NCBI GenBank assembly: GCA_022570795.1
Contig: JAKUDP010000010.1
Coordinates: 248,001-312,000 of the forward strand
Direction of reading: 5' to 3'
DNA: 64,000 nucleotides
Origin: Sphaerulina vaccinii
Lineage: Eukaryota > Ascomycota > Dothideomycetes > Mycosphaerellales > Mycosphaerellaceae
In this document: piece by piece, positions 9,991-19,938 of the stretch
Layout of the letters: each line of letters opens with the position of its first letter
Numbering within the stretch: the stretch's first letter is position 1
Notes under the pieces: model-generated
Databases searched by the model: none
What the model was told of the DNA's origin: nothing
Seen by the model: only the letters and a program-made list of their open reading frames with translations
Program-made: the position numbers and the translations under genes

Positions 9991-11312
9991 ATGGCAGCAG
10001 CAGTAGCCACAACAAGCACCACCCAGCAGGAAGCCCGGCAAGCAGCACAAGCATACCTGAATCAGCGCCTAGCAGAGAGTGCCATCAAGAAGTCCGCTCA
10101 GCCATTCAATGTACCAGAAATCAACATCGCTAAATCATTCTCACCCAACATCTCAGACCGCAAAGCAGTAGCTCTCCAAATCCGCAATGCTTGCATGAAC
10201 AGCGGATTCTTCCGCATCACAGGCCATGGCATTTCCGGAAAAACACGACAGACAATACTCAAAGCCGCCGAACGCTTCACGAAGGACTATCCACGAGAGA
10301 AGAAGGAAGCCATTCATGTCAAGAACTCTCCTTACTTCCGAGGATGGGAACCTGCTGACTTCACATATGTCAATCCATCGGACTGGGAATCTGAAGAAGC
10401 CGCGCCAGAGACGAAGGAAGGCTTCAATTGGGGCTATGAAGCTGGTTTAGATCCCACAGGAGGCGATGGACAGTATCGCGAACTCGATGGCGCTGATGTC
10501 AATGCTAATGTTTGGCCCGATGAAGAGGCTCTCCCGGGTTTCTACGCGGCTGTGAAGGAGTATTATGGTGCGATTTTACAATTTGCGAGACATCTTTTCA
10601 GGCTGTTTGCGCTTGCTCTGGAATTGGAAGAAGACTATTTCGATGATATGATGACGCATCCGGGCGGTATCGCGAGGTTGTTGTATTATCCTCCATCGAA
10701 GGATCCGAAGCCCTTGGATCCGAATGAGAAGGATAAGGAGATTGGTTTGGGAGCTCATAGTGACTATGAATGCGTAAGTGTAGCGGACAGAAGGCATCCG
10801 CTGTGAACAATGTCTCACTGAGTGCACATGCACTAAGGTGCTGAGCTCGAAGGCAGACATCGCTGCGACCAGGTCCGCGTTCCAGAGATATTTGCTAACC
10901 TTTCTACCTGCTACTTTCAGTTCACGATTCTATTGACGTCTACAGCTGCTGGGCTAGAGATCCTGTCTCCTGATAATCAATGGATCGCAGCACCATTCGT
11001 AGAGGGCAGTTTCATTATTAGTAAGTTTTGTTATGCTTGCAGGGACATGGCTATGATCTGACAATGCACACAGACGTAGCAGACTTCCTCATGAGATGGA
11101 CAAATGGCCTCTTCAAGAGTACAGTGCATCGTGTAGTGAATCGCACTACGAATGAGCGATACAGCGTACCATTCTTCTTCTCGATCAACTATGATCAGAT
11201 GGTGGAGACTCTGCCTAGTTGCATCACACCAGACAATCCCTCGCGGTATAAGCCAATTCGAGCAGGAGAATACGTACTTGAAAGGTTACGAGCAACTGCT
11301 AAAGACAGTTGA
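9991..11312 (+). CDS. 2-oxoglutarate/Fe(II)-dependent oxygenase (isopenicillin-N-synthase-like)
   Basis: Exons are 9991-10773, 10921-11020 and 11074-11312, giving 373 residues; the introns are 147 and 53 nt with GTAAGT and GTAAG donors. The N-terminal DIOX_N domain reads FNVPEINIAKSF onward. The catalytic iron triad is His256 and Asp258 (AHSDYEC, at the end of exon 1) and His313 (STVHRVVN). Arg323 and Ser325 in RYS bind 2-oxoglutarate. Splicing creates FIINVADFLMRWTNG, the usual conserved strand before the distal His, which supports the second intron. Such enzymes hydroxylate, desaturate or cyclise small molecules. The gene lies 223 bp downstream of the glycosyltransferase, which suggests joint action on one metabolite; this is inference. 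Confidence 0.88.
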
Positions 11313-11386
11313 GATGTAGCATATGAACCATTATCAGAACATCAACTTCTGTGTCTCACGCTACCCAAGTCCGCAGAAATCATGGG

Positions 11387-12847
11387 CTAACCAGAAGCCA
11401 ACACCGACGCCCCTCCATCAGCCCCCAGCCTCATCCTCGTCTTCATCTTCATGACGTTCGATCCCAGCTTCCGTGGCACCCCTCCCTCCAGGCACACAAA
11501 GCTCGCAGGCGAGAAGACCAAGCTCTCACCAACGTCAAGATCTACGATCCGATTGAAAGTCTCCTCTTGCTTCTCTTGACTCGCAACCATCCCACTAGCG
11601 CCCCCAAGATGATTCTTGATCGTGCCAAACCAAGCCGGAGACGTGAAGCGATGGACAATCGTCGTAGAGCAGAGATCTAGCAACTTCTCCGAAATGGTGG
11701 GTTCCTGAGTAGCGATGATGACTCGGGTTGCGTTGTGGCGTTGTTCTCTGATGGTCGTGAGTAGACGCTCTGTGAACTGTGTGGTTGCAGCAGACTTCGT
11801 GCCCATGAATTTGTGAGCTTCGTCGAGCGCGACTACCAGACCTGATGCAGGACGGTTTTCCTTGAAGAGGCCGAGACAGATGTCGAACAGAACACAAGCA
11901 CTTGCTTGGTCGATTGGTGGATCGCTGAAGTCCACAATCGTTAGCGAACCTGGCTTGAGGCGGAAGAGATCTACTTTCATCTCATTCGGCTTCGTTGCCA
12001 TGGAGCTCATGAGAAGCTGTAAGCGCATATTCAACATCGTCTCTTGACCGGGATTGAAGCGTTCCTTCTTCAGCTTCTCCGTGAAAGTCTTCAGAGAAAA
12101 CTTCTGTCCACTGATTGCTGTCTCACGTAGAATACGTTGTACGACTTCCATGTACAGAGGCACGGTACCTTCTTGTTCGGAGAATGCCATTAGACGTTGC
12201 ATGCGTTCGATGTTGAGATGGCGATCTTGCAGAACAAAAGTGTTGACTCGCAGGTTCTGCTTGGCTGCAGGATTCGTCTTCTGTAAAGCAAGATAACGAT
12301 CTAGCAGACCTGTTGCGGCACTACTCTTGGAAATGAGAACGTTGACAGGGATGTTGCGAGTACAGAGATATGTTGCTTCTGCTATACCGCAAGAATCTTT
12401 GTCGTAATGGAAAGCAATGCCTGCAAGTGGGTTACCCAGCACTCCGCGACCGACCTTGGACAGACAATTGTCGAGCATAACGCTGAGAGTATAGCTTTTG
12501 CCGGAGCCTTGTGAGCCACAAACGAAGGTAGAGTTCGGCGCATTCGTGTTGAGCATAATGGGCTCGTCTTGGTCGACACCGGATATGAGGCCCACGCTGA
12601 AGCCGACAAGGCCATATTCTGGTAGTAGATGATCGTTGGCTAGGGTAATATCGCTGGCGTCACAGGTGGGCGTGTCAGAGAGCTGAGTCTTCTTCGTCGT
12701 GGCGGTGGTATCGACGGCATGCTTGACGGCAAGAGAAAGCAAAGGTGTGGTACGAATCTCCTCTGCCCTTCCTAGCCTGCCGTTGACGCTCTTTTTCAGG
12801 AAGAGCGCCTGGTAATGGGCTTTCTCTGCCTCGTACGCAGTGACCAT
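11387..12847 (-). CDS. HerA-like P-loop ATPase
   Basis: The protein is 486 residues, intronless, read from the ATG at 12847 (three codons upstream are open but start with TTG). Walker A is CGSQGSGKS (about residues 108-116). Walker B is ALDEAHKF (about 340). Downstream it has TIREQRHNATRVIIATQEP and STTIVHRFTSP, the pattern of arginine-finger and sensor strands in the HerA/FtsK-type bacterial and archaeal translocases. Family members pump or unwind DNA in prokaryotes; a role in this fungus is unknown. The gene is convergent with the oxygenase, with 74 bp between stops. Horizontal origin is possible, but base composition looks like the neighbours. Confidence 0.75.
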   Translation of the reverse strand: MVTAYEAEKAHYQALFLKKSVNGRLGRAEEIRTTPLLSLAVKHAVDTTATTKKTQLSDTPTCDASDITLANDHLLPEYGLVGFSVGLISGVDQDEPIMLNTNAPNSTFVCGSQGSGKSYTLSVMLDNCLSKVGRGVLGNPLAGIAFHYDKDSCGIAEATYLCTRNIPVNVLISKSSAATGLLDRYLALQKTNPAAKQNLRVNTFVLQDRHLNIERMQRLMAFSEQEGTVPLYMEVVQRILRETAISGQKFSLKTFTEKLKKERFNPGQETMLNMRLQLLMSSMATKPNEMKVDLFRLKPGSLTIVDFSDPPIDQASACVLFDICLGLFKENRPASGLVVALDEAHKFMGTKSAATTQFTERLLTTIREQRHNATRVIIATQEPTISEKLLDLCSTTIVHRFTSPAWFGTIKNHLGGASGMVASQEKQEETFNRIVDLDVGESLVFSPASFVCLEGGVPRKLGSNVMKMKTRMRLGADGGASVLASG

Positions 12848-15315
12848 CGTACTCAATGCTAGTGCCGAATGGTTGACTTTGTGATTCTGGCGCTCAACGA
12901 AGCGTGCTCGCCTTACCTCTTATCCAACGATGCAGATCTCTGGTTGCCTATGTGTCTCTGTTGACAAAGACCAACTGCTTGCTACGTCTCAATGCAGGTC
13001 TTCTGCATCCTTCTCGAGACAACATGCCACTGAGACGCCGAGACAGCTCATAACACTGCACATGCGGACTGACACGGGCATCTCGCGGCTTCTGTTCGAT
13101 TAGTGAAGCTCGGCGCAAAATTCGAGAAGTCCTTGGAGCTGTGGATGATAGTAGAGCCAAAAGTCAGTGATGCTCGTCGCATGTTTCAGTCGTATCATGT
13201 CTTCTCTCTTCTTGGACTGCATGTCGTGATCAAGGAAAACAAGAAAAAAAAGCCCACAAATTTCCATCCAGCCTCCAAGAACCAAAAAAGTGCAAGAGAA
13301 GTTCAAAAAGAATGATATACACCCAGCGATTTTCCCAGATGGTGTTTAACTTATCAGTCACTAGAAGAGATGCCAGACTTTGACGTCTCATGAATTCACC
13401 CGCGAAAGAGCAGCATGTACTTGTCATTATCGTCGATCTCTACAGCGGGAGTGGTAGGCTCGTGACAACGTGCTCTAGCCCCTAAGTGGTTACCCAACGT
13501 AGTACTTGTCGCTGTACTGAGAGCTTGTTAGACAAGTTTATCTCAATATTCTTCAACTGTAAACAGTCGTGGCGTGTATGATTAAGCAAGAATTGCAAAC
13601 AAACATATACCTTAATTATGTGGCGCTGTGGCGTTTCCATGCCGACAACGTCGGGAGCAGTGCCCACACCTTTTCACAGCTCCAATTGACGGCCATTCTG
13701 TAGCCCAAATCGGTGAGTTCGAAGCCTCTCGCGAGTCCTCGAGGTTGCTAGGAAGTACGCAGGACTTCGGTTGATCCTGTGGAGTCGCTTGCCCAGGAAC
13801 CATCACATACCTTACAGATGCCACTGAGACGCTGCAGTCCGTCCTGCTTCCTGAACCTAACATCTTCACTTCTCAATCTGCCTCTCATTCGGCCTGGAGT
13901 GTGGCTCTCCACTACTACTTGCCTTCTCCTTCACCTCCATCTCTTTAACCATGGATCTTAAGGTTCCACGCTTCCGGAGCTGCGCAAAATGTCCCACACG
14001 AGCGTCTGTCCTCTTGCGAGCTCTGCAGCAGCAACAGCTCTTGAAGTCCGTTCGCCTGGCTGCCCCACGCTGCCCATCGAAGTGCTGTGAGTGCTGGGCT
14101 TTCGCTTGGTAGTATTGACGACGATCGTATTCTTCTCATAAGCGCTCGATGCCATGTCTGGCTGCGATCGACTGTGGGATCAGCACCGTTGGCTCTGACC
14201 CAGCCCTTGTGGCTTCAAATGAGCGGAACCTGCACATGAAGTGAAAGACAAGAGGAGAGTCTACAAGGCTAGCAGTCGGACGTGGTCTACCTCGCACACG
14301 GTACGATCCTCAAGGAGTGCTTGGCTTTCAAGATCATCCTTCCTTCCGTTATCTCACGCAGCTCTCGCTCCTCTCCTTTCCATCTTCATCTTCACCTCGT
14401 GCAGTGCCCCGGCGTCGCGCGCGTTCTCCACGTGTATCGAGTAGATTCACCATGCTACGTACTCCATACCAACCTCATCCGCCAGTGCTAGGGTCTCATG
14501 TGCTGCAGTCCTGATACGGCCTAGCGAAGGCCCATAGTCGGCGTACGATCTTCGTGCATTGCAGTACGAAGTCTTCCGCCATGCCATGACCAGACCAGTG
14601 GGCTTCCCATACGCTCATGTACCCAATAAGGAGACAAGACAGTTGAGAGCTGCATCGCGAGATGTGCGTGGCACGCGTAGAAGCTGGCAATCGGAAGTCC
14701 TTCGACTGCGAAGTGCTTCGGTGACACAACAATGGAGCCGCAGCGGGTATCTGCGTATGCAGCGAAAAAGACGAGTGTCACAATCACAAATATCGCAAGG
14801 TCTGCCATGCTCACAACCATAGTGCTGGGCTCAATCCACATTCACCATGATGCGTGCGCGCGCTTCATTTACACGCGCTTCCACCTTGCATTGCCAGAAA
14901 TACTGACTCCTGTACATTCTTTCCAGCTTCGGCGCTGACTTTCTTAGGACTTCTGAAACACGGACACCTCACCGCCTTGAGGAAAGGACTGGAAAGCGCA
15001 CATTCGGCAGCACGAATATCAATTTCTGGACGCCAGTGCGACATTTCTCCTTGAAAGGGCCAGGTCGCGGCGAAATACGACGGTGGCCTTCACAAACAGC
15101 AGACCTCAGCTCATTCACCTCAGTGAACATTTAAAGCTTCTACGATCCGACTGTGTGGTCGGCATCCTGCACCACGTGCGTTCTGCTACAGCACACGTGG
15201 ATCGCAACTTATTGCGTACTCGATTCCATTGACGATTCCGACATCCATGCGGTTTCAAGTTCGTGCCTGAGAATTGTCCTACGTGCTTCCCACTCGGCTG
15301 CAGCTCGGAAAGGCA
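12848..15315. other. 2.5 kb gene-poor region
   Basis: Except for one possible small frame at 13958-14155, nothing here reads as a convincing gene. Frames are short, overlap on both strands and have no recognisable motif. A poly-A-rich patch lies at about 13240-13255. Part of it must hold promoters for the flanking divergent genes. Confidence 0.5.
13958..14155 (-). CDS. Possible small protein, 65 residues
   Basis: An ATG at 14155 opens a 65-codon frame ending in TAA. Its composition is protein-like: MASSAYEKNTIVVNTTKRKP at the start, then a Ser/Thr/Gly-rich middle and LARGQTLVWDILRSSG near the end. There is no signal peptide, membrane span or known motif. I do not recognise it. It could be chance; codon composition and position in a gene-poor region are the only support. 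Confidence 0.3.
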   Translation of the reverse strand: MASSAYEKNTIVVNTTKRKPSTHSTSMGSVGQPGERTSRAVAAAELARGQTLVWDILRSSGSVEP

Positions 15316-16912
15316 ATGGGTAAAGCATTCTTTGCGGCATGGCAGACCTGGGAGAAGCTCGTGTTTGTGAGAAGACGCTCAAAAAGCCTGATGTGGCAAC
15401 TCATCCGCTGATGGAATGCAGATCCTCGCATGTGCTATTGTTGTCACAGTGCTCTTGGGATGCGCAAAACTAGGACACACGCACTATAAGCTACGCAAGT
15501 ACAGCGCGATAGCGGAACGGGACAAACGAGAGCAAGCACTGCATCGACAAATGAGCCAACGACGAAGAACTCGAACAAGCATGGACGTACCTTTTGGTAT
15601 CAGAGCGATAGAAAGTGGAGTGGAGGTCGAGGGAGTCTGGATCTCCAGGAACAACAGCCCCGAACCACCGTCAAGCCGGGATACTTCAAGGTCATCAGAA
15701 TGGGACGCCACAGCCCAGAAACATCACGAGATCGATCTTGAAAAGCAGACTGCTGATCCACCACATGTGCGAGCTGCACGGAATCCGACGAATGGGTCGA
15801 CCTCTACACATACAGAGGTCACAAAACCTGTCAAGAGCAAGCAGCATCCACCATTAGCATATGCAAAGTACAGTGGTAATCCGAGCCTCTTCCACCAAGC
15901 TCCCACTGTCAGCACGATCGAAGGCATCGATGCAATCCACCGGGCCTCGGGACCAGTGACTGGCGGAAGCACACATGGCGATGGCTATGACAGTCGTGTT
16001 TCGAGTCGATCGACAAGCGACAGCAGCACAGATACAGAGCCAATATCTTCTTCTGCACCCCATCTCCTGGGACACCGGCAAAAGCAGCACTCCACCGAGC
16101 TGGACATGATGCACAGCCATCGACTCTCTCAAGCTGCAGAAACTGGCCAGCTTACGCCAAGAGTCCGTAGGCCAGGGGCACGCAGTGAGTGGTCCAGCGT
16201 CTCCTATGAACAAAGACCATACACATCGTCAGACTCTGGAGACCACTCTCAACGTGTGCGAGCACGCTCCGAATCGCCTATTGCCAGACCGGCCACTGTC
16301 GCAGGATACAACTCTACCAGACTAGCTCATCCGCCCAGCCTCGACTCCTTACCTGCCGCAGCAAGACGGACAAGTCTACCAGATGTGACGCCTTTTGCAC
16401 AATTCTGCCGCACTGCGCCAATCTTGCTGCGTGCTGATACCCGACAATCTGTGGACTCTAATGCATCCTCCAAGTCTGCAATGCAGCAAGTAGGCGACTC
16501 ACTGACGCAGTACATGTCCAGGTCATCTGAATGTGAGGAGCCCCCGCAGAAAGCCGTGTACTCCTGGCCAGCAATCGCAACACGACAAGAAACTGCTACA
16601 GACCAATCCGCACAGACACAGCCGGAACAACGAACTTCGTTTGAACATCGCGGCTCAGCAGTTGTGCGCGGTCATGGCTCTGGCTTCGAGATATTACGCC
16701 CCGGCACTTTTGCTGAGCAGTCTGTTGAAAGACAACGTTCCGCGCCACCTGTCAGCCTCTACAACAATAGTAGCTCTTCAAGGCCTCGATCCAACAGCTC
16801 AGAGAGTCGTCGAAAGCTACAGAAGCGACGTCCAAGCAATGACTCAGAGGCGAGCTCGAGCGGTGGAGGTGGTGGTAGTAGTGGGCGATGGAGTCGGGTG
16901 AGTGTATTTTGA
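15316..16912 (+). CDS. Single-pass membrane protein with long disordered tail, function unknown
   Basis: Exons are 15316-15366 and 15422-16912, giving 513 residues. The 55-nt intron (GTGAGA ... CTGAT ... GCAG) joins MGKAFFAAWQTWEKLVF to ILACAIVVTVLLGCAKLGH. This gives a short cytosolic start followed by one membrane span at residues 18-33 and a basic KLRKY boundary. The rest is Ser/Arg/Pro-rich, low in hydrophobics and probably disordered, ending with a Gly/Ser run. The frame continues from an ATG at 15416, which lies inside the intron and would cut off half the membrane segment, so the upstream start is preferred. The stop follows a GTGAGT at 16898 that could be another donor, so the extreme C terminus is uncertain. 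Confidence 0.75.
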
Positions 16913-17793
16913 TATATGGCATTTGCAACATTGGAAGATGATATGGGCTGGCTATTGTGTAGATGGTAATATTATGGCGAGCTGTCGGAGACTGCGTGCC
17001 AATGCATACATATCGATAAGCAGTTGTCGGGTTGCAGCAAGGCGCGGATAGTCGTTGGTACCAACAACCACGCGACGACATCTTTTCTTGTGCAACTTCC
17101 ACGCGCGATCTGACCTCGTATCGGTCTCGTTCCCGGTCAACTACGTGGAGTTCAAGGACGATCTTCTCAAGCGAAGTGGCATCGAAGGCTGGACATGACG
17201 CTCTTTGATGTGCAAGTGTTGAGCTATTTTGCGGAGGAACCAAAGGAAACATGAGGCTCTGCGAAGCTGTGAGGCCGAGGTGAAGAAGATCGACATAAGC
17301 AGCATAAGAAGATCTGCAAAGCCACCAAAGAAGGTTCGAAGCCACCGAAAACGTCGCGCAACTTCATCAGAAGTCATCACAACGGTCATCATGGAGCACG
17401 TCGCTATACAAAGCAGCAGCAGATCCCCTGCTTGCTGCGTTTTGAAGAGCTTCGATCATCGGAGGACTCGAAACGTGACCTTCAGCTCTTCAGCGGAGTG
17501 GTATCAAAGCAGCGTGAGAGGTCGCAATCCGCATCATCGGGTCATGACATACTGAAGAATCCTGTGCCGGTGTTGAGACCGCTTTACCCCTGGTGGACAT
17601 ACCGCAAACAGCATAGCTGTAGCTTCTTGGCAGCACCACAAGCACGGTATGCCTACGGAAGCTTTCGGCAACCACGCTTCACAAGGCTAAAAGGATAAGC
17701 GAAATCTCCTAAGCCGACATAAGCTTTGCTATCCCAACTTACTTCAACGAACTACACCAGATATTACTTCTTTCAGCAAGCCACCGAATCGTC
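16913..17793. other. Gene-poor region with a possible zinc-finger (MYND-like) remnant
   Basis: No intact gene is visible. On the plus strand, fragments resembling a MYND zinc finger appear in two frames: CGGTKGNMRLCEA near 17230-17270, then EEDRHKQHKKICK at about 17282-17320. The second frame stays open to a stop at 17698. Intact MYND fingers end in a similar W-x-x-HKxxC helix. A frameshifted remnant or chance similarity are both possible. Confidence 0.25.
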
Positions 17794-18075
17794 ATGGTCG
17801 GCATCGCGATGACAGTGGCTTCTGGAGTTGCCATATCAGGCAGTATCGCTTATACGCACGACTCGTTGCGGCGGAAAATAGCAAGTCGAAGGAGCCTCAA
17901 TCTCTTGGACCTTGTCCCGGATCATGAAGGACCCAGTCAACCTCTTGTGTCAAGGCCGATCACCTATGCAATGTTACATGGAGAAACGGCCTACGGAGCG
18001 AGGTGCGCTGATGAGGTGGCATACGAGCAAGGAGTCTGTTACTCGTATATGAAGGACGATCTGCTCTTGACTTGA
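17794..18075 (+). CDS. Possible small membrane-anchored protein, 93 residues
   Basis: An ATG at 17794 opens 93 codons. The N terminus MVGIAMTVASGVAISGSIAY is hydrophobic enough for a signal anchor, followed by basic RRKIASRR. The remainder has no known motif. The gene would end about 100 bp before the secreted-protein gene. I do not recognise it and support is only the composition. Confidence 0.35.
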   Translation: MVGIAMTVASGVAISGSIAYTHDSLRRKIASRRSLNLLDLVPDHEGPSQPLVSRPITYAMLHGETAYGARCADEVAYEQGVCYSYMKDDLLLT

Positions 18076-18175
18076 ATGGCCAGTTCTGCTCTCATTCACA
18101 TTACCAGTCTATCGTTGCCATTCGCCCTACACAACCGCCTTTAAACTTCCTTAATCACTCCACACAAACATCAAC

Positions 18176-18582
18176 ATGCGTGTCTCAACTATCCTCGCCG
18201 TCCTCGTGGCATCCGTTGCCGCAGCTCCAGTTGCAGCTCCAGCACCACAAGACATCACAAAGTCCATCCTTGGATCGATCGTGGGCAACAAGGACAATGG
18301 CAACGGCAACGCCTCGCCCATCTTCGGCAACGGTAACGGCAGTGGTAACAAGGACAATGGCAACGGAAACTCGATAGGCAACCCAGGCAGCGGCAGTAAG
18401 TCTTCAAGTCTATACTTTGATGTACTACCACTAACACCAAGGCAGACGATGGCAACAACTTTGGCAACCCAGGCTCAGGAAACACCATCGGAAGCGGCAA
18501 CAGCAACAACGGAAACGGCAATGGTTCAGGAAACACCCTCAACCTTGGCTCTATTGATGTAAGTCCGGACGTCAACATGTGA
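18176..18582 (+). CDS. Small secreted Gly/Asn-repeat protein
   Basis: Exon 1 is 18176-18395 and exon 2 starts at 18446; the 50-nt intron is GTAAGT ... GGCAG. The first 19 or so residues (MRVSTILAVLVASVAAAPVA) form a clear secretion signal. The mature protein is short and built of Gly/Asn/Ser repeats (NGNGN, GSGNT, GNPGSGN). These continue in frame across the intron, which supports the splice. Read through, it stops at 18582 after about 119 residues. A further GTAAGT at 18559 with an acceptor at 18626 would instead end it after GSID-K at 18632. There are no cysteines. It could be a cell-wall or matrix protein or an effector-like protein; function unknown. Confidence 0.7.
18287..18373 (+). repeat. 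Two-copy 60-bp-spaced direct repeat inside secreted-protein gene
   Basis: The string aacaaggacaatggcaacgg occurs twice, 60 bp apart, encoding NKDNGNGN in both copies. It reflects internal duplication of the repeat protein. Confidence 0.8.
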
Positions 18583-19061
18583 GCCCTCTTTCACTCCAAA
18601 GGACATTGTACTAAGACTGATCACAGAAGTAGTCTTTCTAGAGTAAGTGTCGGCGTAGACCTCGAAATACCGGCGTCCTCAATCTCATTACCTCGACAGA
18701 TACGATGAGACTACAAGGGGAAGGAGTAAAGATACTTCAATGAATGCATGCGTTGCATACCGCCGACAAGAAGCGAAGGAGCAATGTGTATACCATTTAC
18801 GACTACTGTGTATGTTTCTTTGGGTTTAGCGACAAAAGACTTGCGAATAGAGCGAGCATCAATGGATCGATGATTTCCAAACACCAATTTTTCATCCCAC
18901 TTCACTTCTTCACTTGTTCGCTCTTGCCCTTCCTGGGCACCAGTAGAAAGCTGGACCTAAACCTCGAAACCTGGACAATCAATACGTGTGCCAAGAGAAG
19001 CTGCATCGCTTCGAAGTGCGCATGAAGTGTTCCTGTCTCGAACCAACGGCACCTCCACAAC
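18583..19061. other. Intergenic region
   Basis: No gene is seen. A GTAAGT at about 18642 followed by CGACAG near 18700 may be an intron in the 3' untranslated region of the secreted-protein transcript. Confidence 0.4.
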
Positions 19062-19700
19062 ATGTCGCACAGTGTCGACGACTTACTGCAACCCAAACTC
19101 GACTCCACCCTAAGGCATCTCATTGACGATGTCAGCCTCACCATACTTAGTAGAGTCTCGGCAGCACGTTTGGAGCAGTCCGCAATACCAAACATCAGCC
19201 GCATCGAGCTCGTCGACAGCCCAACATTTCTCCAGGCATACAACCCTCTATATCTGACAAACTTCCACGGTCACGAGCGCGAGAGGTCAGATAACATCGC
19301 CAATCGACTCGCAGAAAGCTTTGCTGGCCGCCGGACTCATCAATCACCTTTTTATGTCATTGGAGTTCGCGGCAAAGATGGCGAAGCAGTAGGGGCTGCG
19401 CACTTTTCGGTCCTGGGGTTGCCGGAAAGCGAGACTGTGATACCGTTGATCTGGTTGCTGCGTGGATGTCCAGCGAGTGACTCTGATCTCAATGAGGACG
19501 ACCTGCAAAGCCTGGGAAGAGCGCTGGTTGCTGCGTACTATAGAAGCCTTCGCGAGGACGGAGTGCCTGAGACGAATGTGGTTCTGGCAGAGCGGACGAT
19601 CGAGGCGCGATATCAGAGGGACTGCGAGTTTGTCCAAGTACCTTTGAGCGATGTGACAGCTGATATGTATGTGGGGATTGATGATTGTCAGGAACTGTAA
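19062..19700 (+). CDS. Hypothetical protein, possibly acetyltransferase (GNAT)-like
   Basis: The protein is 212 residues, single exon, ATG at 19062. The alternating pattern FYVIGVRGKDGEAVGAAHF, a long polar loop, then LGRALVAAYYRSLREDGV and NVVLAERTIEARYQRDCEF recalls the beta4/alpha3/beta5 order of GNAT N-acetyltransferases. The R/Q-x-x-G-x-G/A acetyl-CoA loop is not clear. No membrane span or signal. Treat the fold suggestion as weak; the reading frame itself looks real. Confidence 0.6.
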   Translation: MSHSVDDLLQPKLDSTLRHLIDDVSLTILSRVSAARLEQSAIPNISRIELVDSPTFLQAYNPLYLTNFHGHERERSDNIANRLAESFAGRRTHQSPFYVIGVRGKDGEAVGAAHFSVLGLPESETVIPLIWLLRGCPASDSDLNEDDLQSLGRALVAAYYRSLREDGVPETNVVLAERTIEARYQRDCEFVQVPLSDVTADMYVGIDDCQEL

Positions 19701-19938
19701 CAACACTGAAGCTGCTGAACACTCAAGCATGACTTGGCGGGGAAAGATCCCTGTCGATTTAGTGTTTAGCGCCTTCCATTGTTTTGTGTTGTTGGAGCGC
19801 GTCACCCTCGTCGGTTGATGTTCGCGACCCCTTAACTTCTTGATCTCTCGACCGTGACAACAAACACACAATTACACAGCACGACTCACGCAGCCAACAG
19901 CACATTCACACATAGCTACTGGCACACACGAAGCTACA

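Noticed and set aside
16752..17345. 197-codon minus-strand frame
   Set aside because: Overlaps the 3' end of the membrane-anchored protein gene, with Cys/Ser/Tyr-rich shadow composition and no domain.
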